Source: Bacteroidales bacterium
GTDB taxonomy: Bacteria; Bacteroidota; Bacteroidia; Bacteroidales; JAIOZK01
Assembly: GCA_021738625.1 (NCBI GenBank)
Contig: JAIPBS010000009.1
Span: 1-64,000, forward strand
Length of the DNA stretch: 64,000 bases
Reading direction: 5' to 3'
Both the position numbers and the translations under genes were made by a program. Positions 37,394 to 46,085 of the stretch are shown here, in pieces. Each line of letters starts with the position of its first letter. Position 1 is the stretch's first letter. Below the pieces are notes generated by a model. That model ran no database searches, was not told where the DNA came from, and worked only from the letters and a program-made list of their open reading frames with translations.

Positions 37394-38110
37394 ATGGAAA
37401 CCAAAACAATAATTGAAACCATCGGAACCATTGAAAAGAAAGAAACACTGGTTGGGATAGGCTATGACGACATGGTCCTCGAATCACTTTATCCTTTTCC
37501 GGGTTATCACGGTGAAACCGTACCGGACACAACCAATCCGAAATCTGCGTTTTTGATCACGAAAACAAACTATCCGGAAGAAAAGATTATACGGGCAACT
37601 CTTAATGCAAAAAATTTGTTTCCGTATCCTTTCGATGGTTCACCGGGAACTGTAAACCTGTTCAACGAAAGCAAACAGTGCATTCGCATCAAAGATCTGA
37701 AAAATTACAATCACATACCCGAACTGCTTGAAGCTTTCAAGAAAAGCGGAATCGAACTCATGAAAGGCAAAAAGGTTGCCCCCTATGAGGATCTGATCAG
37801 GATCACCAAATATTTTCTGCTTGATGAACTCGACCAGGGTGTGTATATGGACAAAGAAACACCGGAGATGGCTTACTTTGAAGTAGGTACCGAGTTGCCA
37901 TTTGATGATTTCGAGCAGATCACCCTGAACATCAAGCGCAACATCCGTGAAAATAAATGGGATGCGGCACAGGGAATTTTTTACAGGAAAAAAGGGATTG
38001 TTGATATAATCAGGATATACGACCTGAATGTTTGCCTTGGACAATGTCTTTTCCTGCGGGAAAAATACGAAAATGAGATTAAGAGGCACCTGGGGGCAAG
38101 AAAGCTCTAA
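37394..38110 (+). CDS. conserved-looking protein of unknown function
   Basis: 238 residues, soluble, without signal peptide or membrane helix. I do not recognise the family. The sequence starts METKTIIETIGTIEKKETLVGIGY and contains LESLYPFPGYHGE, YPFDGSPGTVNLF and a C-terminal helix (CLFLREKYENEIKRHL). The codon use and the strand composition match its neighbours. It stands alone between the methyltransferase and MscS genes. A role cannot be proposed from sequence. Confidence 0.75.
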   Translation: METKTIIETIGTIEKKETLVGIGYDDMVLESLYPFPGYHGETVPDTTNPKSAFLITKTNYPEEKIIRATLNAKNLFPYPFDGSPGTVNLFNESKQCIRIKDLKNYNHIPELLEAFKKSGIELMKGKKVAPYEDLIRITKYFLLDELDQGVYMDKETPEMAYFEVGTELPFDDFEQITLNIKRNIRENKWDAAQGIFYRKKGIVDIIRIYDLNVCLGQCLFLREKYENEIKRHLGARKL

Positions 38111-38142
38111 GACTCCAATTTAATTTGACATTCCTTTTCAGC

Positions 38143-38176
38143 ATTGGCATATGCGTTCTCTTAATTCATAAATTTG
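38143..38176 (+). promoter_or_regulatory. promoter of the MscS-type channel gene
   Basis: ATTG (38143-38146), 22 bases, TAAATTTG (38169-38176). The -7 box is a full match; the spacing is longer than usual. The ATG at 38197 lies 20 bases after the box. Confidence 0.45.
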
Positions 38177-38196
38177 CAGAAATAACTTCATGAATT

Positions 38197-39480
38197 ATGT
38201 TTCAACAAATTGGTGACCTGATCAAAAATTGGTTGTTAAAAACAGGTCTTTCCGAGGAAATGTCCGGGGTGATAACCGATTATTCGGGCTTGCTTATCGT
38301 TTTATTGCTCGCCTGGATATCTTACTATATCGCAAAACGGCTGATCATTAAATTCACCCATATACTGGTAAAAAAGTCAAAAACCAACTGGGACGATATC
38401 CTGCACGAAAACAAGGTATTCAAACGATTGGCATATTTTGCCCCGGCCATTATCATTTATTTTTCGACTCCCTATGTAATACCTGATTATACCTTCACCA
38501 AGAACGTTATCAACCTCATTTTGAACATTTATATGGTTGTTATGGCCATTGTGCTGATATCGGCCTTTCTGAATGCGATACAGGGCATTTATGCCAATTA
38601 TGAGATTTCAAAAACACGTCCCATCAAAGGTTACATCCAGGTTTTCAAGATCATCATAATCATCATCGGAAGCATTATCGTAATCAGCAGTCTGTTGGGG
38701 AAATCCCCCACCACCCTGTTGCTTTCCCTGGGAACACTTTCGGCAGTTCTGATGCTGGTCTTCAAAGATCCTATACTGGGTTTTGTGGGCGGGATACAGC
38801 TTACGGCCAACAACATGGTGAAGATCGGCGACTGGATCAGCATGCCCAAATACGGCGCTGACGGCACCGTAACCGACATTTCGCTAACCACCGTTAAAGT
38901 GCAGAACTGGGACAAAACCATTACCACCATCCCAACCTACACACTTGTTACCGACTACTTCCAAAACTGGCGGGGCATGGAAGAATCAGGCGGCAGGAGG
39001 ATCATGCGCTCCATCAATATAGACATGACCAGCGTTGAATTTTGCACAGCAGAAATGCTGGAAGATTTCAGAAGGATTCAAACCATCAAAGCATATATCG
39101 AAAAACGCGACAAGGAGATTGAAGCCTACAACAAAAAACACAGCATCGACAACAGCGTGCTGGTGAATGGCCGCAGGCAAACAAACCTGGGTGTTTTCAG
39201 AGCTTATCTGAAAGAATATCTTAAAAACAAGAATGAAATCCATACCGGGATGACCTTCCTGGTGAGGCAGCTCCAGCCTACCGAGAACGGCATTCCCATG
39301 CAAATATATGTTTTCAGCCGCATACAGGCATGGGCCAAATACGAAGATGTACAAAGCGATATTTTCGACCACATCCTGGCTGTCATACCTCATTTCAAAC
39401 TTAGGGTGTTTCAGAATCCTTCAGGCGCTGATTTCAGAAGCCTGGGAAAAGCTATGGCAAAATCAAAGGAAAAGACTTAA
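38197..39480 (+). CDS. mechanosensitive ion channel, MscS family (YbdG-like)
   Basis: 427 residues. Membrane helices at about 27-45, 70-90, 105-125 and 145-165 precede the pore helix region SLGTLSAVLMLVFKDPILGFVGG, then the MscS beta domain (GDWISMPKYGADGTVTDISLTTVKVQNWD) and a long C-terminal domain typical of YbdG/YnaI relatives. Opens under membrane tension to release solutes in osmotic downshock. The insert at about 275-345 enlarges the beta domain relative to E. coli MscS. Confidence 0.92.
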   Translation: MFQQIGDLIKNWLLKTGLSEEMSGVITDYSGLLIVLLLAWISYYIAKRLIIKFTHILVKKSKTNWDDILHENKVFKRLAYFAPAIIIYFSTPYVIPDYTFTKNVINLILNIYMVVMAIVLISAFLNAIQGIYANYEISKTRPIKGYIQVFKIIIIIIGSIIVISSLLGKSPTTLLLSLGTLSAVLMLVFKDPILGFVGGIQLTANNMVKIGDWISMPKYGADGTVTDISLTTVKVQNWDKTITTIPTYTLVTDYFQNWRGMEESGGRRIMRSINIDMTSVEFCTAEMLEDFRRIQTIKAYIEKRDKEIEAYNKKHSIDNSVLVNGRRQTNLGVFRAYLKEYLKNKNEIHTGMTFLVRQLQPTENGIPMQIYVFSRIQAWAKYEDVQSDIFDHILAVIPHFKLRVFQNPSGADFRSLGKAMAKSKEKT

Positions 39481-39527
39481 GCTTTTGGAAACATTTTTGC
39501 TGATAAGGCCAAAAACGATAGAAAAGA

Positions 39528-40094
39528 ATGATTCCGATTGCAGATAAGATCATCGAAAAATATTACGATAAAAATTCAGAAGCATACAAATATCTTTATG
39601 AACACAGCTTATCGGTAACCAGCCTGGCCCTAAAGATCGCCGAACACAATCAACAATTCAACCTAAACACCGAATATCTGAAAACAGCCGGTATGCTGCA
39701 CGATATCGGAATTTTTATGACCCATGCACCGGGCATCGGATGTCATGGAGATCAACCATACCTGGCGCATGGTTACCTCGGCAGGGCGCTTCTGGATCAG
39801 GAAGGCCTGAAAGATGTGGCGCCGGTATGCGAGCGGCATGTGGGCGTGGGTCTTACGATAGCAGATATCGAACGCGACAACCTGCCTCTGCCCAAAAGAG
39901 ATATGGTGCCCATGACACTGGTGGAGAAAGTAATCTGCTATGCGGATAAGTTTTATTCCAAGAAACCAAAGCACCTGAACAGCCCCAAGCCACTGGAAAA
40001 GATCAGAAACAAAGTGAGCAAATACGGTCCCGACAAACGAAAAATATTTGAAGAGTTTGTGGAAATGTTCGGCTGGGAATATATTTATGAATGA
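39528..40094 (+). CDS. HD domain phosphohydrolase
   Basis: 188 residues with an HD metal site: H in EHSLSVTSLAL, HD in GMLHDIGIF, later HGDQPYLAHGYLG and a further Asp in CYADKF. This fits small metal-dependent phosphohydrolases, and the order of motifs resembles uncharacterised HDIG proteins. The substrate may be a nucleotide, but is not shown. Starts 47 bases after the channel gene on the same strand; a 26-base inverted repeat follows its stop. Confidence 0.82.
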   Translation: MIPIADKIIEKYYDKNSEAYKYLYEHSLSVTSLALKIAEHNQQFNLNTEYLKTAGMLHDIGIFMTHAPGIGCHGDQPYLAHGYLGRALLDQEGLKDVAPVCERHVGVGLTIADIERDNLPLPKRDMVPMTLVEKVICYADKFYSKKPKHLNSPKPLEKIRNKVSKYGPDKRKIFEEFVEMFGWEYIYE

Positions 40095-40109
40095 CAAGTG
40101 ATTTTTTTA

Positions 40110-40135
40110 CCAAATTGTTGACCTCAACAAATTGG
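40110..40135. repeat. 26-base inverted repeat
   Basis: CCAAATTGTTGA (40110-40121) and TCAACAAATTGG (40124-40135) are inverted copies (11 of 12 match) with a 2-base spacer. No T-run follows on either side, so an operator-like role is more likely than a terminator. Lies about 80-105 bases before the small gene at 40214. Confidence 0.55.
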
Positions 40136-40188
40136 TTGCATACCAAAAAACACATTTAATTTTTTTCTATATTTCCTGAAAATATTTC

Positions 40189-40196
40189 TACATTTG
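40189..40196 (+). promoter_or_regulatory. -7 box for the small Cys/His protein gene
   Basis: TACATTTG matches TAnnTTTG, 17 bases before the ATG at 40214. Confidence 0.4.
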
Positions 40197-40213
40197 AAAA
40201 AAATGCGAGCATT

Positions 40214-40453
40214 ATGAGACAGATCAACACAGCCTACCTATCGGAAGACGAGTGCTGGGGCATACAGATCAACGGCCACAATCATTGCCAAAACTGTAAA
40301 TGGATCGGCATCAGCGCCTGCGAGGGAAAAAGGATCGTCAGGACCGGCCGCAACTCCAAAGGTTACCGCATCGGGGACCACGGGATCATCATGAATGACT
40401 ATGACCCCAAATACGATGTGTGGAATACAAAAGAGAAGATCGGAAATGAATAA
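40214..40453 (+). CDS. small cysteine-containing protein of unknown function
   Basis: 79 residues with four cysteines and two histidines in the first 40 positions (DECWGIQINGHNHCQNCKWIGISACEG), including CxxC, which could bind zinc or an iron-sulfur cluster. No family is recognised. The C-terminal half is polar and includes GYRIGDHGIIMNDYDP. It has a plausible promoter and follows an inverted repeat. Coding status is supported by the spacing of Cys/His and a clean start, but the short length leaves doubt. Confidence 0.6.
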   Translation: MRQINTAYLSEDECWGIQINGHNHCQNCKWIGISACEGKRIVRTGRNSKGYRIGDHGIIMNDYDPKYDVWNTKEKIGNE

Positions 40454-40684
40454 ATGATGTGTTCCCCGTTTAATTGAACAATTTCCTTTTACCCAAAAAA
40501 CACTTGTTAAACCTGCACTTTGCCCGGCTTTTGTAGATTTTTATCCACACCTTATTTAATCGGGATCCGGGTTGTTTTGGATCAAATCGTTCAATAGCTA
40601 AAAGTTAGCGATACATTTCATACAACAGCTATTTTTGGCAGTATATTTATTTATCTCTAATCAAATCACTAAAAACAAGCAATT

Positions 40685-40852
40685 ATGTTACGTTGGGCTC
40701 TTGTATTTTTCCTAATTGCTATAGTTGCAGCAATTTTCGGATTCGGGGGTATAGCAGCAGGTGCTGCCGCAATCGCTGAAATCCTTTTCTGGATTTTTGT
40801 TGTTTTGTTCGTGATCAGCCTGATCGTGGGCATCATTCGAAGACCAAGATGA
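40685..40852 (+). CDS. DUF1328-family small membrane protein (YtjA-like)
   Basis: 55 residues with two hydrophobic helices: [19 protein letters not shown], then a Gly/Ala-rich turn [13 protein letters not shown], then a second helix and the basic end RRPR. This is the typical shape of DUF1328 (YtjA) proteins, which are small, often stress-induced inner-membrane proteins of unknown function. A TATTTTTG box at 40630-40637 lies upstream. Its stop is 11 bases from the convergent carotenoid operon end. Confidence 0.88.
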   Translation: MLRWALVFFLIAIVAAIFGFGGIAAGAAAIAEILFWIFVVLFVISLIVGIIRRPR

Positions 40853-40863
40853 TAAGTTGTTTC

Positions 40864-41544
40864 TCAATATGCCTTTTTTAAGGATTCATAAAAAGTCACG
40901 TTCATCATCAGAAGCAGCAAGGCGTACACAGAATCCTCAACCGGAATCGTGAACATACGGATTCCGAGGTTTTCGGCATCACTGTACCATACTACCTGAT
41001 CTTCGATAAATGAACCTGTAAGAATGCCGTTCACAATAAAAAAAGGAATCAGGACGATCAGGAATGAAAAGTAAAATCTTCCGAGATATTTGCCTTTAAT
41101 AATAAATTGTTGAAGCGCAATAAATACAGCAGTTAAAACAAAGGTAAGTGAGGTATATGCCCTTTCGATGAAAACCAACCCCAATATCACGAGGATCGCC
41201 ATCAGGACATAATTAATCCGGGTGACATATTTTTCGTAATAATCCTTTCTTACGAGATATTTCAGGGCCTCATAAGTAAACAAACAGGCATAAGGTATGG
41301 CGATGAAAAACAACCATTCCCCCAGTGGCAACCCAAACAAGCTGATCCCGCTGAGGTAAACCGGATTGAAGCCCCATATCCCTTTCTCCGTAAAAACAAT
41401 ATCCCAGGGAATAAACAACAGCATGGTGAGCAGCATGGCAGGGAACAGATATTTCCAATTTCTGTAAAAGCCTAATCTGGGATCGAAACTTGCTAAAAAT
41501 GGAATGCTGATCGACAAAAGATTTATCCAGAGATAAGTGCTCAC
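40864..41544 (-). CDS. lycopene cyclase domain protein (CrtYcd type)
   Basis: 226 residues, all membrane-embedded, with two repeats of the CrtYc/CrtYd cyclase unit. It should form the beta-ionone rings of beta-carotene from lycopene. Repeat 1 carries VYLSGISLFGLPLGEWLFF, where the usual PLEE motif reads PLGE (Gly75); repeat 2 keeps the PVED motif in TIPVEDSVYALLLL. The single change Glu to Gly in repeat 1 is worth checking for activity. Last gene of the carotenoid operon. Confidence 0.86.
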   Translation of the reverse strand: MSTYLWINLLSISIPFLASFDPRLGFYRNWKYLFPAMLLTMLLFIPWDIVFTEKGIWGFNPVYLSGISLFGLPLGEWLFFIAIPYACLFTYEALKYLVRKDYYEKYVTRINYVLMAILVILGLVFIERAYTSLTFVLTAVFIALQQFIIKGKYLGRFYFSFLIVLIPFFIVNGILTGSFIEDQVVWYSDAENLGIRMFTIPVEDSVYALLLLMMNVTFYESLKKAY

Positions 41545-41562
41545 ATCAAGTCGGATTGTGGG

Positions 41563-42048
41563 TTAAACGGTTTCTTCAGCGGCGTAATTCTGCCTTTTCG
41601 ATTTCCTGAATTCCTCCAGGTAATATTGAAGCGGAGCAAGCAGGAATCCATAATTTTTGTGCGAATGCGGCGTATGATGTTCCAGATGTGCTTTTACTGT
41701 AGCCCTTAGGTATCTGTTGGATAATTTGTTAAATATCCTGACCCGCTTGTGCACATAAACATCATGGAAAAGAAAGTAGGCCATCCCATAAAAGAAAATA
41801 CCGATCCCGATCCAGAACCTGTAATCCAGTCCCTGCCGTGTTCCTAAAAAGATCAGGATAACACTTATAGCAGCGAAGAAAACCGCGAACAGGTCGTTCC
41901 ACTCAAATCGCCTTCCGTCGCGGATGTGATGATCTTTATGCAGGCTCCATAAAAAGCCGTGCATAACATATTTGTGCGTGAACCAGGCAACAAATTCCAT
42001 GAAGAAAAAAGTTGCTATGATGATCAATACAATGAAATACCAGTCCAT
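41563..42048 (-). CDS. crtZ: beta-carotene hydroxylase (CrtZ type)
   Basis: 161 residues of the fatty-acid-hydroxylase superfamily. It has four membrane segments and the di-iron histidine motifs HKYVMH, HKDHH, HDVYVH and HLEHHTPHSH. Adds 3-hydroxyl groups to beta-ionone rings, so beta-carotene becomes zeaxanthin. Located between the lycopene cyclase and idi genes in the same operon, as expected for this pathway. Confidence 0.9.
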   Translation of the reverse strand: MDWYFIVLIIIATFFFMEFVAWFTHKYVMHGFLWSLHKDHHIRDGRRFEWNDLFAVFFAAISVILIFLGTRQGLDYRFWIGIGIFFYGMAYFLFHDVYVHKRVRIFNKLSNRYLRATVKAHLEHHTPHSHKNYGFLLAPLQYYLEEFRKSKRQNYAAEETV

Positions 42049-42054
42049 ATCTTT

Positions 42055-42579
42055 TTATTTTTTCTGTTTCAAATGTTTATATACTTCATCAAAGGCGATG
42101 CGGAACCAAACCGTGTAATTTTCGGGATGCTTCAACATATCCTTTTCAATATCTTCCATTTTCATATATTTCCAGCTTGCCACTTCATCGGGATTTGTTT
42201 GTGGTTTCCCGTTCCATTCACCGATAAAGACATGATCAAATTCATGTTCGGTAAGCCCCTGGCCAACATCGGATTTATATTTAAAATCGAATGCCTTTTC
42301 CAGTTCACAATCAAAGCCCATTTCTTCCTGCAATCTTCTATGGGTAGCCGTATGCAGACTTTCGCCTTGCCTTGGATGGCTGCAACAGGTGTTGGTCCAT
42401 AAACCGGGCGAATGATATTTATGCATCGCCCGCTGTTGAAGCATCAACTCCCCCTGATCGTTGAATACGAAAATTGAAAAGGCCCTGTGCAAGACAGCAT
42501 CCCTGTGAGCCCGCATTTTTTCCATGACGCCCAGTTCCTGGTCCTTATTGTCAACCAATACTACAAATTCTTCAGCCAT
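42055..42579 (-). CDS. idi: isopentenyl-diphosphate delta-isomerase (type I)
   Basis: 174 residues of the Nudix superfamily, interconverting isopentenyl and dimethylallyl diphosphate. Catalytic Cys in NTCCSHPR, the metal-binding Nudix-like LQEEMGFDCEL segment, the second active-site Glu/His in EHEFDHVFIGEW and the C-terminal FRIAFDE-type end are present. Type I is flavin-free. Its overlap with the hypothetical gene upstream (8 bases) indicates translational coupling within the carotenoid operon. Confidence 0.93.
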   Translation of the reverse strand: MAEEFVVLVDNKDQELGVMEKMRAHRDAVLHRAFSIFVFNDQGELMLQQRAMHKYHSPGLWTNTCCSHPRQGESLHTATHRRLQEEMGFDCELEKAFDFKYKSDVGQGLTEHEFDHVFIGEWNGKPQTNPDEVASWKYMKMEDIEKDMLKHPENYTVWFRIAFDEVYKHLKQKK

Positions 42580-43114
42580 CCCGGTTTGATTTTTTCGTTA
42601 ATATTTTCCTTTCTTCACTGCTCAGGTCAGCATGGGCAAGCAAAAACCGGATTATCTCGTGATAAAGAAACAGGTCAATGTTTTCAGAGTTTTCCAGCAA
42701 TACTTTAACCACAAACTCCTCATCATCCGCCAGATCGTTATAACCGAGTATATTCGGGGCTTTTACTTTAACGGCATAACGCAAAAACCTGACCTCAATG
42801 TTATCAGCCATCAAATCTACGGCTTTTTCGAGTTTATGCTTTCCAAGATTAAACTGCTTGAGCTTTCTTAGCGGGCCTTCCTCACAAGCTGCGGAAGCGG
42901 CCAATGCAGCTCCTTCATAAGCCAGTAAAACAGGATTGCCAGTATCTTCCAAATATTGCAAGAATTCCTGGAATTCACAGGTAGTTTCATCCAGCACGAA
43001 ATAGCGTTCGCGCACCGACTCAACTGACTGTCCTTTGGTTGGCAGGAGGTAAATCAAGGCAAGCAACAACAAGCCCGATCTTATCCAATATCCAATGTGT
43101 ATTGTTCTTTTCAT
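42572..43114 (-). CDS. exported protein of unknown function in the carotenoid operon
   Basis: 180 residues with a signal peptide (MKRTIHIGYWIRSGLLLLALIYLLP, cleavage near KGQS). The mature part is mainly helical: CEFQEFLQYLEDTG, ACEEGPLRKLKQFNLGKHKLEKA, AVKVKAPNILGYNDLADDEEFVVKVL. I recognise no domain. A TTG at 43147 would extend it into the crtB stop; I prefer the ATG at 43114 with its clean signal sequence. Position between crtB and idi ties its expression to carotenoid synthesis, so an envelope role linked to pigment is possible but unproven. Confidence 0.72.
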   Translation of the reverse strand: MKRTIHIGYWIRSGLLLLALIYLLPTKGQSVESVRERYFVLDETTCEFQEFLQYLEDTGNPVLLAYEGAALAASAACEEGPLRKLKQFNLGKHKLEKAVDLMADNIEVRFLRYAVKVKAPNILGYNDLADDEEFVVKVLLENSENIDLFLYHEIIRFLLAHADLSSEERKILTKKSNRDG

Positions 43115-43143
43115 ATATATTTTAAAGGGATCAGGTGATTGGA

Positions 43144-43980
43144 TCAAATAATGTCCAATCTGTGCCTTAGGTAAGATGACAGCAATAAAGAATATTTCTC
43201 TCCATTTGGCACCCTGACCCTTTTTTCTAACAAATGTCCCGGTTTTTTGGTTCGAATTTTTCTGAACAATTGAAAATAATAAACATAGGCGATGTAAACC
43301 CCAAGCCTTGAAGATTTAGGCAATAAGCGTATGCCTTTCAATCCTTCATAAAAATCCTGTTCAATTTCTTTTTCAATTCTTTCCTTGTCTTCCTGCGTAA
43401 AATTTTCAGGATCGAGGTTTGGGAAATATGCGCGGCCAAGTTGCAGGTGATCCGCTTTCAGATCCCTTAAAAAATTGATCTTCTGAAAAGCCGCTCCCAG
43501 CTTCATGGCATAGGGCTTTAACTCTTCATATCTTTTGCGGTCGCCGTCAACAAATACCTGCAGGCACATCAAACCAACCACCTCCGCACTGCCCAGGATG
43601 TATTCCTCATATTTCCTGCGGTTGAATTCTGTCATGAACAAATCCATTTCCATGCTGTTGAGAAAATGAACAATCAGCTGCTGATCGATATTGTATTTAT
43701 TAACCACCTCCTGAAAACTGTTGATCACGGGATTCAGACTGATCCCCTCTTCAATAGCCTCAAAAGTTTCTTTTCTGAAATTTTCAAGTAGCTTTCTTTT
43801 GTTAAACCCATGGAAGGTATCCACGATCTCATCAGCCAGCCTCACAAAACCATAAATGGCATAAATCGGTCCACGTAACTTTTTATCAAATAGCCTGATA
43901 CCCATCGAAAAGGATGTGCTGTATGCTCTGGTTGTCATCCTACTGGTACGGGCCGATATTTTATCATATAATTCTTTCAT
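43144..43980 (-). CDS. crtB: phytoene synthase
   Basis: 278 residues of the squalene/phytoene synthase family, joining two geranylgeranyl diphosphates head to head. Visible: YSTSFSMGIRLF, first aspartate-rich motif RLADEIVDTF, second INFLRDLKADHLQLGRAYFP with the DxxxD pattern. Length normal. It starts 10 bases after crtI. No GGPP synthase (crtE) gene lies in the window. Confidence 0.94.
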   Translation of the reverse strand: MKELYDKISARTSRMTTRAYSTSFSMGIRLFDKKLRGPIYAIYGFVRLADEIVDTFHGFNKRKLLENFRKETFEAIEEGISLNPVINSFQEVVNKYNIDQQLIVHFLNSMEMDLFMTEFNRRKYEEYILGSAEVVGLMCLQVFVDGDRKRYEELKPYAMKLGAAFQKINFLRDLKADHLQLGRAYFPNLDPENFTQEDKERIEKEIEQDFYEGLKGIRLLPKSSRLGVYIAYVYYFQLFRKIRTKKPGHLLEKRVRVPNGEKYSLLLSSYLRHRLDII

Positions 43981-43990
43981 GGTTTTAAAT

Positions 43991-45457
43991 TTAAGCGCTG
44001 TTTATGATTTCAGAAGCAACCAGCTGTCCCGATATCAGTGCTGGAGGAACACCCGGTCCGGGAACACTTAACTGGCCTGTATATAACAAATTAGGCAGCT
44101 TTTTGTTTACAAGTTTCGGCTTCAGAAAAGCTGTTTGCCGGAGCGTATTGGCCAGTCCGTAAGCATTGCCTTTAAAAGCATTGTAGTCTTTTACAAAATC
44201 TGAAATGGCATAGCTTCTTTTATAAACGATATGATCAAGTATGGATTCACCGGTGAGTTTCTCCAGTCTTAACATAAACAACTTCAAATATTTTTCGCGA
44301 ATGGCTTCTGTATCCTCCAGCCCGGGAGCAACAGGAATCAATACCATCAAATTTTCCATCCCTTCAGGGGCCACGTGATCATCTGTTCTTGAAGGAGCCG
44401 ATATGTAAATAGAGGGCTGGGAGGGCCACGTAGGTTTTTTGTAGATATCTTCCGCATGCTTTTTAAAATCCTGATCAAAAAACAGGTTGTGGTGTTCAAG
44501 TGCATCCAGCTTTTTATCGATCCCCAAGAAAAAGATCAGAGATGAAGGAGCCATAACACGCCTGTCCCAATATTCGGAACTGTAATTTTGATGACCGTGG
44601 GATAGCAGCTTGCTTTCGGTATGGTGATAATCCGCGCTGCTGATCACATAATCGGCAATGAAGTCACCGCGATCGGTTCTCACACCTGTCGTTTTGTTCC
44701 TATCCGTTAATATTCTTTCCACATTGTAGTTAAAATGAAAATGTACACCCAGGGATTCGGCCAGTTGCTGCATCCCTTCCACCACCTTATACATTCCACC
44801 CATGGGATACCAGGTGCCAAGCTTCATATCCGCATAATTCATTAAGCTGTATAACGCCGGGGTATTTTCTGCCGTGCCACCCAAAAAAAGTATGGGGAAT
44901 TCCATTAACTGATTGATGCGTTCATTTTTAAAATAGCTTGCCGTATGTCTTTTAAAGGATTTAAAAAGCTGAATCTTCAAGGCGTTTTTCAGGATTTTCC
45001 ATTCGGCAAATTCAAACATGGATTTGGAAGGCTTGTAAATCAGGTCCGACATACTGATGTTATATTTATATTCAGCCTCTTTCAAAAACCGATCAAGCTT
45101 TTCACCTGCCCCGGTTTCCATCTCCTCAAATTTGGATTTCAACAGTTCGTAATTGGCGGGTAGGTCGGTTGATTCATCTTTGCTCCAAAATACCCTGTAG
45201 GAAGGATCAAGCCGGATCAAATCAAAATAATCGGATGGTTTTTTGTCAAAACCTGCGAACCATTTTTCAAATACATCCGGCATCCAGTACCAACTTGGGC
45301 CCATGTCGAAAGTAAAACCCTCAGCTTCAAATTTTCTTGCCCGTCCGCCGGGGAGCTTGTGCTTTTCAATCACCTCAACCTTAAAACCTCTGGCTGCCAG
45401 GCTGGCTGCTGCTGATAAACCGGAAAAACCGGCACCGATCACAACTACATTTTTCAT
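43991..45457 (-). CDS. crtI: phytoene desaturase
   Basis: 488 residues of the CrtI-type FAD oxidoreductase. N-terminal dinucleotide fold VVVIGAGFSGLSAAASLAARG, the KLPGGRARKFEAEGFTFDMGPSW motif region and C-terminal LYTGQLSVPGPGVPPALISGQLVA, all as in bacterial phytoene-to-lycopene desaturases. First gene of the six-gene operon. Carotenoid oxygenases such as CrtD share the fold, but the C-terminal signature and the neighbouring crtB favour CrtI. Confidence 0.93.
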   Translation of the reverse strand: MKNVVVIGAGFSGLSAAASLAARGFKVEVIEKHKLPGGRARKFEAEGFTFDMGPSWYWMPDVFEKWFAGFDKKPSDYFDLIRLDPSYRVFWSKDESTDLPANYELLKSKFEEMETGAGEKLDRFLKEAEYKYNISMSDLIYKPSKSMFEFAEWKILKNALKIQLFKSFKRHTASYFKNERINQLMEFPILFLGGTAENTPALYSLMNYADMKLGTWYPMGGMYKVVEGMQQLAESLGVHFHFNYNVERILTDRNKTTGVRTDRGDFIADYVISSADYHHTESKLLSHGHQNYSSEYWDRRVMAPSSLIFFLGIDKKLDALEHHNLFFDQDFKKHAEDIYKKPTWPSQPSIYISAPSRTDDHVAPEGMENLMVLIPVAPGLEDTEAIREKYLKLFMLRLEKLTGESILDHIVYKRSYAISDFVKDYNAFKGNAYGLANTLRQTAFLKPKLVNKKLPNLLYTGQLSVPGPGVPPALISGQLVASEIINSA

Positions 45458-45552
45458 CTGTTGAACTTTTTAATAGGAACAATCAACAGCCTTTGAATGT
45501 TCAGGGTGGCACCGGTCTTGCTTATGTTTTAAAGTTTATATAACTTTACACT

Positions 45553-46074
45553 ATGCCAAAACTGTATTTTAAAGAAAAGCAACGCTTCAACCACTGGTGG
45601 ATCATTGCCATTGTCACCATTGTAACGGGCCTGTGGCTATGGGCGTTCATTCAACAGATCATCCTGGGCATTCCTTTTGGGACCAGGCCCGCTCCCGACC
45701 TCGCTCTGATAATCATACTGGTGCTGGTGCTCATACCTGTTTTAATATTTGCTTTTCACAGCATGCATACCGAAATCCGCAGCGACGGCATCTATTATCG
45801 CCTCGCACCCATCATGCGCTCCAAAAAAATAAAAACAGAAGATATTACAGAGTGGCACTTAAGAAAATATAAGCCAGTCCGTGAATTCGGAGGTTGGGGC
45901 ATAAGGTTCTCTTTCAGAAAGAAAGGAAGTAAGACATATAATGTTAAAGGAAAATCAGGCTTGCAATTAAAACTCGATTCAGGTAAAAAAATCCTTATCG
46001 GAACCCAGAAACCCGAAGAAATCGAAAAAGCAATGGAAAAATTGCTTCCCGATAAAAATTTATCATCCTCATAA
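45553..46074 (+). CDS. small membrane protein of unknown function, DUF6141-like
   Basis: 173 residues with two membrane helices (about 16-37 and 50-67) and a C-terminal beta-rich domain (MHTEIRSDGIYYRLAPIMRSKKI to GLQLKLDSGKKILIGTQ) that looks PH-like, as in small two-helix bacterial proteins. Function unknown. Divergent from crtI and 157 bases before tetR. Listed from a clean ATG at 45553. Confidence 0.75.
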   Translation: MPKLYFKEKQRFNHWWIIAIVTIVTGLWLWAFIQQIILGIPFGTRPAPDLALIIILVLVLIPVLIFAFHSMHTEIRSDGIYYRLAPIMRSKKIKTEDITEWHLRKYKPVREFGGWGIRFSFRKKGSKTYNVKGKSGLQLKLDSGKKILIGTQKPEEIEKAMEKLLPDKNLSSS

Positions 46075-46085
46075 TCTGATACATC

